From Oscheius tipulae (Eukaryota; Nematoda; Chromadorea; Rhabditida; Rhabditidae), in NCBI GenBank assembly GCA_037178975.1, contig JASJZH010000002.1, positions 2,170,001 to 2,234,000 of the forward strand: 64,000 nucleotides of DNA, given 5' to 3'. The notes below the pieces were generated by a model, which did no database searches, was not told the DNA's origin, and saw only the letters and a program-made list of their open reading frames with translations. Positions within the stretch are counted from its first letter, which is position 1. Each line of letters starts with the position of its first letter. This document shows, in pieces, positions 32,402-45,257 of the stretch. Position numbers and translations under genes: made by a program.

Positions 32402-34434
32402 GAGACTGAGAGGCAGAGACAGACAGATACTTCTGTATTTGTTCTTAAATTGGGACCAGGAATTCCGCGACCTTTTCGAAGTGACTAATCATGCCTCCTC
32501 CCCCTCTTGTGACCCAGTGAAATCGAATCGCCCCCTGTTCCAATTAAAGAATTTCCTCAATTTCTTTGGTAAACAGCCCACCAGCCTTCGAGTAGGTCTT
32601 TCAGGCAGCCTACACATTCCGGACACATGGTCCAATGAAAGAATCATTGGGAGCTCCTACTCTACCTTGTTTCTTGTTGACTGCAGAAAACTGATGGAAT
32701 TGGGTTAGGAAGGGTCTGGAAAACAGGGTACAGAACACGATTAGTTCTTTTCGATTCACTCCTGTTAGTAATTGAGCCAGGAAAGAGTCTTCTTTTCTGA
32801 TCTGCTGAATGTAGAGTGACTTCATCTGACCTTGCGATTCAATTTAGACGCAAGATGACGGAAATTATTTCTCGAAGTCGCTGCTATTCTCTGTCCTTTG
32901 CAGTACTCTGACGATCTTCCTGTTGTAGCTAGCACCAAGTGTACCACAGTTAGACAGGTAGTTAGTTTCTGGCTGGTAGAGATATACGATACATCATAGT
33001 TGTTGTTTCGGCTACACGCTTCAGTTTGTAAGATCCATTGTTTGCCTGGTCGGATCCAATCTGGAGTTGTTCCTGTATGTAGATGCAGAAGCTAAGAGTC
33101 TGATAATCAGGATAACGTGGCAAGTCCTCGCCCGTACCGTCTCTGCGGCCCAGCAATTCTCAACGGTATACTCTCGGCACTTATCGATTTCACACCCATA
33201 CCATCACTGCATTCATAAAAGACCTCATCCGCACGATCTCAGTGCTCTCACCCGTGTTGCTTCGGCGGAGCAAGATAAGTTCTCCCCGTACCATCTCTGT
33301 AGTCTCATCTGTATAATCTAGGCAGCCATAGAATTCCCATCCGTACCATCTCTTCAGCCGAATAGAACTTACCCATATAATTAAAGTGTCCTCATTAGTT
33401 TAGCACGACAAAACAGGAGGGAAGTGCTCACCCATATCATCTCTGTAACTCCACATTGATTTGGTTTCTTTGGTCCTTCTCCTGTTCCTCCTCCCCCCAG
33501 TTCACTTTCTCACGCTCACTGTTAACTTGTTAATTATACTCTCATTCGCCTGATTTTCGTCCAGCCTTCTCTAAATTGGGACTCGAGATGTTTGTTTTGT
33601 CCCCCCTTTCAATTATTTTAACGAGAACCTCAATGATCTTGACCAATGGACAAAGATACTCCCCTTATTAGGGATCTTTTTCACCTGTCCTTCTTTGAAA
33701 ATCAGCGTTCTGTGATTTTATGTTACTTTTCACACTTTGACGTCTTCATTTCATTTTACTGCAAGCGGAGACTGGCTATTCATTTCTGGAATAGCAGATG
33801 TTTTGAATAATCGTTCACTGTTGACAAAAGGGAAAGCAGTTCATTCCCAAATTTGCTCAATCCGTTCATTTGAAGTGAAACGTTCCCCCGTTTGAAAATG
33901 TAAGCGTAAACTAGATAGCTGTAGAAAAGAGAAATCTTGAGGCAATTCTAATCCAAACAATGGTGCAAAAAACCTTCTAAAGGTGTTTCCGAGATTTTTG
34001 TGAGGATAAAAAACCCATGCGGAAATCGAAATTGATGCTTGTGTTCTGTAATCGGAGTCTAACCAAAAAAAAACAGATCAGTATTGAAGATTTTTCAGAA
34101 AGATTGCCTGGCATGCCATGTACTTGTTCTCATTGCACCTTTCACTCTCAGGCTTCCCACATAAAAAAAGCCATCATGATTCGAACTGGTAACCTTTTCC
34201 AAAACTAGTTCAAACTATAATTACTTTCTCGACAATCTCAGTGCAAACTTTTGCTCTTCCTAGGAACAATAATTGAGCCCTCCTAACATCGTTATCCTCA
34301 CATGACCTCCTCTGCGTATACTTGAGATTCCGCTCCTTGAACCCTGCTTCCCCCATTTACGTAGTAGGCTCCCATGTGATTAGACTTATTTGCATGGCTC
34401 CGGTACTATACTAACTCTCCAATTTTCAGGAAAT
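32402..34434. other. Intergenic, 2 kb, with a degenerate motif array
   Basis: No coding gene was recognised. The stretch 33129-33450 repeats variants of CACCCGTACCATCTCTGTAG. The remainder is AT-rich. Confidence 0.4.
33129..33450 (+). repeat. Degenerate array of a CCCRTACCATCTCTGYAG motif
   Basis: Copies or variants start near 33129, 33190, 33226, 33249, 33285, 33306, 33339, 33371 and 33430. Spacing is irregular, about 21-61 bases. Best copies: CCCCGTACCATCTCTGTAG and CATCCGTACCATCTCTTCAG. It may be a decayed satellite or a cluster of binding sites. Confidence 0.55.
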
Positions 34435-35651
34435 ATGAGCCTGGGACGGATATACCTGCCGCTATTGGCGAACTATTCGAATCTAGAGCAGCTTCTCCTA
34501 TCAGCGGCCGTTCCTATATTTTTGTCCGTTTTGGAGGTTTTTCTCATAGCCGTCGTCTTGCTGCTGGAATTCTATAATGTGTACCTGTTCCAAGCCAAAA
34601 ATATATTTCATATCAATATCAAACTATGCCTATACTATTACTATTTGATTGATTTTATAATGTCGGTGGTAAGGATAGGATTCATCATCGTCAGTGTCAT
34701 GGATTTGGGTGAGTGACAGAAACAGACAGAGAATCATTTTCAGTGACTCCTCTCTGGATAGAGATCATTACCTCATCCAGAATCTTCTATCTTCTGGCCA
34801 CAGTATCAGGAATGCCCGTCTTTCTCATGGAACGAAGTTTTGCCACTTACTTTTCCTACGACTACCAGCAAAAGACCAGAATCTATATTCCGTTCTTTTG
34901 CACGCTGTTGCTCAATTTATTCACATTCTCTGTGAATATTCACTGGCTTCTGACTGGAAATGTCATGAGTACTCTAATCGTATCAGCTGTCCTCTCAGTG
35001 ATTGGACTAACGGTGAGTTGTGGCTTTCTCACGCTCAGACATCAGGGCTGCTTCAGGGTTATTTGTTCCTGGTTCGGTATAACTCTTTGCGACTGAAGAG
35101 CATGTTCAATAACAGAAGGAGATACAGTTTTGGTAGTCGCTATCAGATTGACGAGAATTTAAGAATGTTCAAGGTAAGACAGAAAGACGGAGAGACTGAG
35201 ACACAAAGAGACAGTGCGACAGAATGACAGAGAAGCTGAGAGACAAGAAAAAAGGAAGATAGGGAGACAGAGAGGCAGAAAAAGTTGTATCATTTTCAGG
35301 TGCTTCGAAATGCTTTCATAATCTTCAGTGGTCATGCTACCCTCGTGCTCATAACCGTGCTCATTCCCCTGCTTTCATCGTCTCCAGCCCTTCAAGAACT
35401 GTTTCACTTCTTCATGGAAATTGTCCTTTCCACGTGAGAGTGGCTTTTAATCATATAAAGGCTGTTTTAGGTTGCCAGCACCTATTTTCATCTGTTTTAT
35501 CATGAGTTATTCCAGCTGGAAGGAGGATTTTCTAAGGCTATTCTGCTGTCAGAGCAAAAAAGCTGGAACGCGAACAGTCGTGGTCAGATTGCCTTCAAAT
35601 CAACACGAGCAGGATGTATACTTTCAACAGCTGGCTAACACGTGGAAATAA
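34435..35651 (+). CDS. Serpentine receptor class epsilon (Sre) chemoreceptor
   Basis: A seven-TM nematode chemoreceptor. Five exons (34435-34708, 34744-35012, 35057-35173, 35300-35433, 35471-35651) give 324 residues. TM segments include PIFLSVLEVFLIAVVLLLEF, IKLCLYYYYLIDFIMSVVRI, IYIPFFCTLLLNLFTFSV and ATLVLITVLIPLLSSS. Class-specific features: FLMERSFATYFSYDYQ after TM3 and SFGSRYQIDENLRMFKVLRN before TM6, a block highly characteristic of Sre proteins. CCAATTTTCAG lies 5 bases before the ATG; an in-frame extension upstream (to 34390) would cross that acceptor and is rejected. Introns 1 and 3 carry GACAGAGAGAC tracts. Confidence 0.88.
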
Positions 35652-36780
35652 AAATAAAAAATGGGAGATGATACGGGAGAGACAAGTATAAATAGATAGA
35701 CTTAGAGACAGAGAGAAAACGTACCTACTCGGTGATGTTTTCCCTCGTTCCGTAGTTGAGTCATGGTGCAGGTAGAGTTTACTTGACTGGCGACAGAGAA
35801 GCGACGAGGATACCCGATGGTAGAACTTCTTGAAGTGCACGGCTGGCCACCTCAGTCGTCAGATCTTTGCCGTTGTCGGTGAGACAGAGACAGAGCAAAA
35901 CCTCTAAGGGTGGGCGTTTGAACGCGAATGACGTGTTCCCCCGACGAAGATGTCTCTCTGTGCTGTTTTGATCCCACTCCGAGCAGCTGCCAGCCTGTTC
36001 GTCGTCGTTGAGCGCAAGAGAGAAAGATCTGTTGTAAAGCCTCGGGCGCCCCCACCTCTGTGGAGTCCACCACCCTCTCTCTCTATCTCCCCCTCGCATT
36101 GTTACGCCACACAGAGAACACATCCTTAATTTGCGAATTACTATACGGCTTGGCTAAAAATCTTGTTTCCCTTCACCCTACTTTCATTCTGTAACTGTTT
36201 AGTAGCTCTGGAGGTTTAGACACCGTGAAACAACATTTTTTTTTCAGATAGTTCCCTTGACTCTCCATAAGAACATTGGAGGATTGTTTGTTTCAAGTAT
36301 TAATTAAAATTAAAAGTATTTCAAGATGTGGAACTAGCCATTTAATAGCCAGATGTTGGCATCGTGAAATGGCTATATTTGGTTGTGTCCTAAAATAAAA
36401 ACAGTCTGGGCGTATTCTTAGCCTTTGCGGTACCGATAGATCACTCTCAAAGTTTTGCAGTCTGTGGAGGTAATTCAACATTTCTGGTAATCGATAGGAG
36501 GGCTCCAAGTAGCAGGACTAGACAAAAAGTATAAGACCGAGGAATAACCAACCACATCAAAAATACACATCCAGTAGAAGCTATTACCTCATGAACTCAT
36601 AAATTTGCTTCTGGTACGGGTGTTTGAAGACCGAGAGTGGTCAGTGCTCTGAAGATAAATCAATCGTCTCTACCCATAAGATCAAACAAAAACATCCCTT
36701 TCTATGACTTCTACTCATTGACCAATAGTCTATCATTCTTCTCTCCTCTCTAATCACATTTATCCCAAAATTCTTCAGAG
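35652..36780. other. Intergenic, 1.1 kb
   Basis: A 114-codon minus-strand frame (36123-35782) contains splice-like sites and a GTCTCTGTCTC tract but resembles nothing known and is not called a gene. The rest looks non-coding. Confidence 0.3.
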
Positions 36781-38375
36781 ATGGGAGAACGCGACGATCT
36801 CGACGGCTTCTGGCTCTTCGAGGGCCTTGAAGAGGAGCCCTATGGTCTTCTTCCCCTGGTCAATCTCTCCGCCAAAGGCGGTCCAACATCCACGAAATAT
36901 GTCGACAGGTTTGTGTATTTCCAGCCTGCTGCTCTGCGAAAACAGGTGTTGACAACAATCTATCAAGCAACTTGCAGAGTAGGCTCCTATCAATGGTACC
37001 TGAATGATGACACACCGACCATTTTGGTGCCGGGAATGCCGACCGAGTCATTTTATTACCCAGGAGGAAAACTGTCTCAGGATCATGGAGTCGTCATTTA
37101 TGATGTCAATCATCTCAAGGTGAGTCACTGTCGATGTCTCTCTGTCTCTATTTCAATACTATCACTTTCAGATCCGAGAAGGCTCCCTCGACCCTGTTAT
37201 CATCGCAGCCAAGCTGCTCTCGGAGAAGAAAAAGAAGTCTATTGACTTTAGTCAATTCCAGTTCATTACGGATGCCATTAACCTACAGAAACTATTCGCC
37301 TTTGCCCAGGTAATCCTCCAACTATTCAATAAGACTTTCTCCAGGAAGCCGGTGAAGGTCTCTTCCGCATAGATTGCGAACGGGTTGGAAAGACGTGTAT
37401 CTTGTCAAGGAAGGAGGCCTCAGATCTCATGGAGATTGGTCACTGCACATTCGACCAGAATTTGAAGGCCAGAATGACGAGGCCGAGAGGAGCACACTCT
37501 ACTGGACCCTTCTACCAGCTGGTAGCCTACCAATTTGGAAGTTTCCGAATGCTGGTTAGATACGAGGTTGATGCTGCTGACTATGTTGCTGTCAAGGCCA
37601 AACAGTGAGTGAGGGAGACAGAGAGACTGGGAAGAAAACAGATGGACAATACAAGTTCAGAGTCGTTGTGGACAAAGCCGAAGCTATGCCCGAGAAGAAA
37701 AAGGCTGATCTGAACCCCAAAGTCGATGTCGCTGAATATGGAGAGATTCCCCACGACGTCCCACTTCAAATGATCACCACCTACCCTCAAGGAGCCGGCT
37801 TCCCCTTCTTCACATGGGCACAGCTCTTCTTCACCAACGCCAACCAATCCGTGGTCGGATTCTTCAAAGGAAATGGTGACTTCGGCAAGCCGACTCACTA
37901 CAATCTGCAGGATATCTCCAAATTGATGAAGCCACTTCCATTGGTAACTTTGAGCAAAGGTCGGTGATTCATATTTGTAGTTACAAAGTAGTTTCAGTAC
38001 ACGACTGTCTCGATAAGGTGTACAAGTTCTTGACCAAGAATGACGCAGAGTTCAAATGCGGTCTGATCTGGAAGGGAAAAGGACACTTGGAGATCTTTGC
38101 AAAGGTAAGAGGAAGCAGAGAGACAGAGAGATAAAGAGAGGGTGACAGTACATTTGTCTAACCATCACTTTCCAGAACGTACGTTTTTCTATCCAGATTA
38201 CGGTAATGGTTGTGACGTGACCCCTATTGTAGTCAGTCCAAAATAATCTCCTTTAGCATCCCCAAATCCATCTACTTTACATTTTCAGGACCCAAACTCC
38301 GACAGTGGTATCTCCCAAGGAGTCCGTGACTTCCTCGCCACCCAGTGCAAGGACGACGAGCCGGCCGATGAATAA
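36781..38375 (+). CDS. Unrecognised soluble protein, 409 residues
   Basis: Six exons (36781-37119, 37172-37309, 37345-37604, 37661-37959, 37998-38104, 38289-38375) join to one clean frame. No signal peptide or TM segment. Conserved-looking blocks: DGFWLFEGLEEEPYGLLPLV, GSYQWYLNDDTPTILVPGMP, LFRIDCERVGKTCILSRKEA, FYQLVAYQFGSFRMLVRYEV and GAGFPFFTWAQLFFTNANQS. Glycine- and tryptophan-bearing strands suggest a compact enzyme-like or binding fold. I cannot assign a family. The weak donors (AAAG/gtcggtg) were chosen because they preserve frame. AATAAA follows at about 38466. Convergent with the kinase gene, whose stop lies only ~120 bases away. Confidence 0.82.
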
Positions 38376-38496
38376 CTTTTGTCTTGCCATTCTTCTGTCA
38401 AAATTCTAAGAATGTGTCCGCTTGTGTATGTACAGTTACTGTGGTAGATTTTCATTTCCTCTTTGAAATAAATGTTGCTTTTTGTACTTTGCGGGG

Positions 38497-41414
38497 TTAG
38501 AGATCTAGAAGAGTCTTGATTTCTTCATCAACTTCGGTGATTGTGGGTCGGAGAGAGGGATCGGTCTGCCACATTTTGGTGACCAACTTGGGCATCCAGT
38601 GGTGCCTGGGGTTCTCCAGTTTTGGTCTCAAAGATGTCTTCTTCAGAGAACCATCGTAGCTCTCCAAATTCTCAATTAGATGTGGTCGCCTGAAAGTCTT
38701 TGGTCACTGTCACTGTTCAGGAACTGGCGGACAGGACAAGTACTTCAAGAGTCAATTGAAGAAGGCTCTGGGCTCCGACCCGGGAATCACCTGTGCCCCT
38801 TACTGAAGATAAGAAGATTGGGATGATGCGATAGGCGAGATAGGAAGAAGAACTTAACTGGTGCCCTGATGATCACTTGCCACATCGTTTCGGCTGTCTT
38901 GCTGCACGTGGAGGTCAACGACAAAAAGGACTAGACGGAACGCCGCTCGCATCTTCGAGCGTGGCCCGACTAAAGCTACAAGCCGTGTAAAAAGAATCGG
39001 AAAATACTGAGGAAGAAGACCGAACAAGACAAACTCTCATCGACCTGTCATCTTCACGGGGCCGCCTGTTCGTCCCACTATACCATTGGAAGGATCGAAG
39101 AAGGTGGTTAGACCAGGTAGGCCACTTCCTTACTGGACTGGGGTTTGTCACTGTACCTTCTCTGACAAATCTCCCATATCGTCACTGCAAAAGCGTAGAT
39201 GTCAACGCCGGTAGAATAGGCGGAATCACTTAAGAACCAAGTCTCTGGAGCATTGTAGCCATAGGTTCCAAAGACAGACTTTGAAGCACCGTTGTTCTGA
39301 TCGCGGTTGATTGCCTTCAACATGCCAAAGTCGCCAAGTTTGAGCAGGTTTTGTCCGCCTTTGGATGTTAAAAGCATGCTGAAATAGCTGAATTTTTGAA
39401 AGCCGTAGATTCTTACTTGGCTGGCTTGATATCCCGATGAATCAGGTTCAAGGAATGGAGAGATAGTAGGGCATTGGATACGTGACTCATCCATAAGAAT
39501 ACTTGCTTCTCACTATAGTCCTGGCTCTTGCCATGAATTACTATAAGTTTGTGTTCAGTGACAAAGAAACACATAGGGAAAGACAGAGAAATAGAGAGAG
39601 ATAGAGAAACTGGGAGGCAGAGAGAGCTATAGCGACTTACAATCTGCTAGGCTCCCCAGTTCCATGTACTCCATAAGAATTCCAATGTTGGCAGACTCAC
39701 TGTTGACTATCCTCCCATGAATGCTAACAATGTGAGGGTTGTGAATACACTGAAATTGACAGTCTTTAATAACTACTGTCCGGTTACCTTCAAAAGGTTC
39801 GCCTGTTCTCTAAGAACCTCAGTGGAGACATTCCTTCCATTCTTCATCATTTTCGCTACTACTGGAAGTCCAAACTTCTTGACTTCCACCAGTTCCGTAT
39901 ATCCAAAGGCTCCATCTGCTAGATATTTGATAGAACGAATGTCTGATTCGAGTATTTTTGGAAGATACTGTTCCATGACTCCGAGAATGACCTTAGAGTC
40001 TAAAGAGAAACGGTCTGAAACAGTTCTTTGTACTTTCAATAAATCACAAGCTTACGTAGCGGGTCGGACACCCTCTCTCCCTTTTTCTTTACTTCGTTTA
40101 CAGTCCGTCGTTTGGGCTGTACTTTGGATGGTTTGGGCGGTACTGGTGGTCGAGTCTTTAAATGACCAACTCGGTCAATCGGTCTGTCGATTGGAGGAGG
40201 AGCTGCCTCAGTGTGATCTTCTAGCAGGAACCACTGAAATTTTTGTCTCACTATCTCTCTATCCGGCAAACCTGGTGATACTCCCTATCCATGTCCTTAT
40301 CCACTAGATAGCTTAGGTAGATCTGTTTCACTCTGTCTGATTGCATTACTTCCCTTTCAATTTCTCTAGAGCATGGTATCAAGAACCCAGTCAGGGAGAA
40401 GACTGCAGACAGAGTCGCATTGTCTCCAGATTGGACGGATTCCTGGAAGAGAACTTGCTCAGAATGGCCAAAAACTGACCTCCATCCGACTCATAAGTAG
40501 TGCGACGATCTGACTGGTCTTTTCTAGATTCTTCAAGTAGGTCCTTGCGACTCTTTGGAAAGCTTCTTTCAACTTGAAACATTTTTCGGGGGTATCAAAA
40601 AAGGAAGGATTCTGGACGATTTCCAGAAGCTTCTTCTTGAAGTTTCTGTCAGCTGTTAGGTCATTCAAAAGTTGAGCCAGTTCCCCCTTGTGAGAATCAA
40701 AGTGGCTGCACCAGTCAGAGAGCAGGGTACAGACGTAGTCGACCACCTTTGGAGGACAGTTTTGATCGGACTGTATCTCGTTGACGAATTTGACAAAGTC
40801 GTCGACTCTCGACTCGACAAAACCAATGAAATCCTTGTTCTCAGTCATGTAGTGGTTGAGGACGACAGCTGCCATGGCTCTACGACGCTGACAGTCAGAG
40901 TTCTGAAATGTCCCTGTCTCTCTGTTTCTGTCTCTGTTTCTCACCTGCATTGCCTCTATAAGCTGATCCGCAAAGTATTTCATCAGCTGACCATTCGTTC
41001 CAATCAATACATATATCTGTGCTGCAGTCTCTGTCGTATTATATTTGTAGAACAACTGAAACATTCTGTTTTCTCGACACCTCTCCCCCGTACCGCATCG
41101 ACCAGTACTTCCGAAGCCTTTTTCAGTTGAATCATTCTGGCTTGAGTCTCTTCCACTCTCTCGACCAAGCCCTTTTTGATAAGCCGTCTCTTCCCAGCCG
41201 CGGTGACACAAACCAGCCATTCTGTGGGCAAGGAGCCATTTTGCATCGCGGCCACTTTTAATGAATCTGACATTGGCTCACTGTCCAGTTCATAGACCTC
41301 TCCAGCTGTCAGGGATAGCTCAAAACTGAACTCGGACGGTTTGGAAGAGGTAGCCACGACAAGAGTTCTATGTCAATCTGTCAAAAAACCCTAGTTTTTG
41401 GACCTACTTGACAT
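38497..41414 (-). CDS. Protein kinase with a long helical N-terminal region
   Basis: Exons linked by frame run from the ATG at 41414 (short exon, then RTLVVATSSKPSEF) to the stop at 38497. Residues to ~330 are mostly amphipathic helix (VVLNHYMTENKDFIGFVESR, KLKEAFQRVARTYLKNLEKT), reminiscent of armadillo/DCB-like scaffolds. A proline-rich linker (TRPPVPPKPSK) and a basic patch (KKKGER) follow, then the kinase domain. The domain has DGAFGYTELVEV (loop), PVVAKMMK (lysine), ILMEYMELGSLAD, HRDIKPAN, KLGDFGMLKAI, GTYGYNAPE, VDIYAFAVTIWEIC and TDPSLRPTITEV. All catalytic residues are present. The group looks like the TKL/RIPK-like branch. The exact 5' splice site (AG/gtccaaa) is uncertain. A family B repeat fills the last intron. 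Confidence 0.8.
38775..39145 (+). repeat. Intron-resident repeat, family B, copy b
   Basis: Shares ordered blocks with 9990-10560, including CATTGGAAGGATCGA and TTACTGGACTGGGG. On the host kinase sense strand it begins within about 15 bases of the 5' splice site (AGAAG/gtacagtgacaaacccc). Confidence 0.6.
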
Positions 41415-44296
41415 GTCTCGTGCTCCGAGGAAAGTCGAGCTCAATGGGATTGACAGAAGAAGCTGTCGGAACACTTCGGATCTCCATTGGGCTCATGAAT
41501 ACGAGGCGGGAAATAGTTTTTGGAACCAACGGAATTTTATCGGAAGTGCGACGAAAAAGCTACGAGAGCTTGTGGTCTTATCAGATGTGTTAGTAAGGCG
41601 GTTAATGGCTCTTCTCGCCACATTTGGGAGCTTTCGCTGACCAGGGAAGATTTTAGCTTGCCAAGATTGGTTAGATCCTACCAATGCATTGCACATGATC
41701 ATTTTCTTGCGTGCAGTCAAGAACTGCCCTGTTCAATCGAGAAACTCTCGGTGTTCTTCTGGACGGAGAATCAAAATCATTGATACCAACAAGTTATTGT
41801 GGCTGTTTGTAGTAGAGACATATGCATGGCTCCGGTCTAAAATTTTTCCAGGTCTACTCTAGCCGACTCTTATTTTGCGCTTCCAGACTGGCTCTTGATT
41901 CCATAGCTGCTGTCGAGACAAAGAGACAGTAAGACTTTTTTTTTGTCACGCCCTTTTCTCCAATACCATTACGAACAATGCGAGCATTCTCAACCACCTT
42001 CACACACAAAAAAAGTTACAAACAGCCCTTCTAATCAGGGTCACCCCCACATCCTTCCCTCTACTCATAGCCCTCCAATCTGCTCATATATCTGTTAATC
42101 TTGATTCACGGCTCAGCTCCTACTAATTCCTGGACAGAGACGTCAGAGAGCCGAAGCAGCCCCTCACCCTCGTTCTTTCCATTGATCCCCTCTTGTTCTC
42201 TCTCTTTTTGTAGTCAGCGACACCCACAACGTCGAGACCTTCCCCTGTAATTATCACGTGGAATTATTGAGCCGAGTTCATCATCTTCTCCCGATATTAG
42301 GCCCCTTTCAGTTATCTGTGTTGGCTTCACTGACTTCTTAGTATGTCGTTTTTCTGTTCTCGAGCTCAAGAATCTTATTCCCATAGAAAGTAATTGGCTA
42401 GGTAATTCGGTTTGTGAGAAGAATGTCTAACTACAACTTTCCAAAGACTCGTGATGTCAACAGTAATCTAAAAATATTTTATTGTAGTCTTGTTTCTCAG
42501 ACGGTAAGAAGTGGTCCTGCAAGTAGATGCACTGCTCCTGATTTCGATTTTATGGTGGATTTTATGTCTAGCCTACTTTTAGAGCAGGACCCAATGCTAA
42601 AGTATTTAAATGAGAGGAATAGTAGATTTCTTGAGCCGGATTTCCTCCTGACTGTCACATTCTATTTGTTATTTGGTTGCTACCAATCTTTCGTCTGGTT
42701 TCTGGTCTCAAGAACTGATTGAATGGAACTCGTTGAGAAATTGAACTGTTTTGAGTGACTACATGTAAAAGGAGTTACATCTCCAGAATGATTACAACAG
42801 CGGACACCAAAACATTCTGTAAAATTACTCTTTGGACAAAACATTTGTTGCCGCCTGTTCGTGTTCAAACAGGCTGATAAATTTTTTAGTTTCCCCTACA
42901 GCAAAGTTCAATCCTCAGGGTTCATTGTACATCGGCTGACCTTCTAGACGAGTCTATATTTGGGACACGTCCTAAGTCAGCTCACGGTCATGAACAGACT
43001 GACTCCATTCGGACTTTGCGAAAACTAGGTCCTCGCTTCGGTTTAGTATGCTTTCAAAACAGTCTAACTTCCACTTGGTTGGGCTGTTATTGCCCCTTCT
43101 TCCTATTCCAGCTAAAAGGCAATATACCTTCTCCTCTTGAAAACAGGAGCTCAAAGAATCACAAAATTGCAGTACCGCTGGCGCGTTATTGTTTTTCTCC
43201 CAATTTTCTCACGATCACTTACTGCAGTTTGAATAATATTTCCAGTAAAGCCTCCGTTTCCGTTCAAATTCAAAATTTCGAAGCCTATCATTATTATCTT
43301 CCCTATCCCCATCCATTTTTTCTGATGTTTATTGCACAAACACGATTAGGCTTGAATCACTAGTTTAATAATTTAACAAAGTGCTCTGAAAAACAACACG
43401 TTTTTCAGCCGTCTGAGCCTATCCCTCCCCCGTCAACCAACCGGCCTAATCAACGCCTTCTGTTAAACGAAGTACACTCTTTCACCTTGTCCCCCTGATT
43501 CATAATTCATGTTTCCTCGAGATAATACGGGCGATCCGTACTTGTTTTTCAGCTTTCTGGCTATATTGGGGTGTTAACTATAATCTCCGCTTATTTGGTC
43601 GTCTTTTATATAGCCTCGGATAACTGACAATGAGAGTGAGCGAGATTGCAGAAAAAAAGCTTCAGTCTTTAATTTGACCTCCAGTAAATATTTCGAGGCA
43701 TGAAGCTTATTACTCGTTAGATTCGACGGAACAGAATGTTACACATTGTTACCATTAGGCACGAAGCCAACCCCCACCCCCATCTTTCACTATCAAACCA
43801 TGTTTTAAAAAGATCGTGTTTTGCTCATATGGAAGAATTGGTCATCAGTTCCTTAGTTTTTGACTTTGTCTATTGTGAACAATCGGATTATGTCTAGTCA
43901 TCTCTTTTCATTCGTACCATCTAGAAAACACAACTATATAAAACCAAAGCTACACAAAAGCTTCTCACTGACCGCATTCTGGGATTATATCTTCGAAAGC
44001 CTTGCCAGGTTCGCCTTAGTCTCTTATTATCGCTCCTTGTTCTGTTAGCGCAGAATGTTTCCATTTTTTTTCTGACTTTGCCGACCTCTTCCAATCCTTT
44101 TTTTCCGCGTGGGAAGCCACAAAATCAGCATGTTCCCAGAAACCTTTCGGTCGCTGCTAACGAGGCTTAAGCAGATATTATCTCCCACTAACTCTCACGT
44201 GATTCTATTGCAGTTGTAGCCAGACCTTCCCTAATGTCTCTGTATCTCTGTCTCTTCTTCAACCAATCACAATTCCAGAATGTCATAGCAGGTATT
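41415..44296. other. Intergenic, 2.9 kb
   Basis: No secure gene. A plus-strand frame at 42422-42722 (MSNYNFPKTRDV... ending with a hydrophobic LLTVTFYLLFGCYQSFVWFL) could encode a small single-pass membrane protein but has no recognised relatives or splice support. The rest is AT-rich and featureless to me. Confidence 0.35.
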
Positions 44297-45257
44297 ATGG
44301 AAGTTGAGACCTGCACGTGTATCCGTGAACTACACCGGAAATGTGAAGGCATCAGTCATGTGACGAGTCACTCGAATAGGACACCAGTGGGGGAATGGCT
44401 CTTCAAGGATCCGGAGGTTGGAAGAGTAGCGTATACAATTTCTATACTGTTGATGTTCTCACTCGTCATAATCATGCTCATGATTCGGTCCATTAGGCGG
44501 ACAAACTCGGCCGTTGAGGTCAGTCTGACTATTCTCTTCAATAGAAGATGTGATTTTGAAGATGGATGCTTTGCTAGACGCCATGAGATTCAGAGAAGAA
44601 CTGGATCTTCAAGAGAGACAGAGGAGGAGACTTCTGAAGGCAAAGAACAAAGTGGGTCACTGTCTCTCAGGCTCTCTGTCTCTGTCTTTTTGTCTCTCTA
44701 TCTCAATGTCTCTCAGTCTCCTGTCTTCTGTTTCTCTGTATTATTTTCTGCTTCAGGTCACCGCCTGGCTGACCCGTACAGATGCCAAAACTGCAAAAGA
44801 AACTGGTGGTCGTGTCTGGCAAAGTAGTCCACAGCTAATAGAGCCAAAGAAATCCAGGTACCACTACTTTATTTCCTTCTGAGGCCGTTTTATAGGTACA
44901 GCTACAGCTCAACAGTGTCAGAGATACCAGAAATCGTCGTGACAGATGATGCACATATCAGACGAGCCCATACTCCATGTCTTTCACTCATCTATGACTT
45001 CAATGACAGGAAGCTGTCGTCCGAGTCTATGGCCAGGTCGTCGGCTTGTGGAAGTCAGAGACAGTCTCTTTGCTCAGAAACCTCGGAATCTCATAGGAAA
45101 GGCTCTTACAGGTGAGTGCGAGAAACTGAGAGACAGAGAGACGGAGGGCCAGAAAAATAGAGAGACAGAGAGACAGCGAACTTTCAGCTTGGACCACGAT
45201 ACCCGCTCTTCCTCACGGGACCTTATGGACAGTCATCAAAGCCTTAGCTTCGGTTAG
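44297..45257 (+). CDS. Single-pass membrane protein, KCNE/MPS-like, copy A
   Basis: Five exons (44297-44518, 44562-44651, 44757-44857, 44896-45111, 45188-45257) give 232 residues. A short extracellular N-terminus with an NRT glycosylation site and four cysteines precedes one TM segment (ISILLMFSLVIIMLMI), followed by RSIRRTNS. The cytosolic part is a charged helix (REELDLQERQRRRLLKAKNK) and a serine-rich tail containing IPEIVVTD. Small N-out single-TM proteins with a juxtamembrane R-S-x-(R/K) are typical of KCNE/MiRP beta subunits of voltage-gated K+ channels, called MPS in nematodes. That identity is an inference from architecture. The exon 1/2 junction (GAG/gtcagt) is the only in-frame choice seen. 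Confidence 0.6.

Noticed and set aside
35782..36123. 114-codon minus-strand frame
   Set aside because: No family resemblance; it includes a GTCTCTGTCTC intron-type tract and no convincing second exon.
41398..41783. Plus-strand frames of 80-87 codons near the kinase start
   Set aside because: They overlap the start region of the kinase gene on the other strand and lack any family signal.
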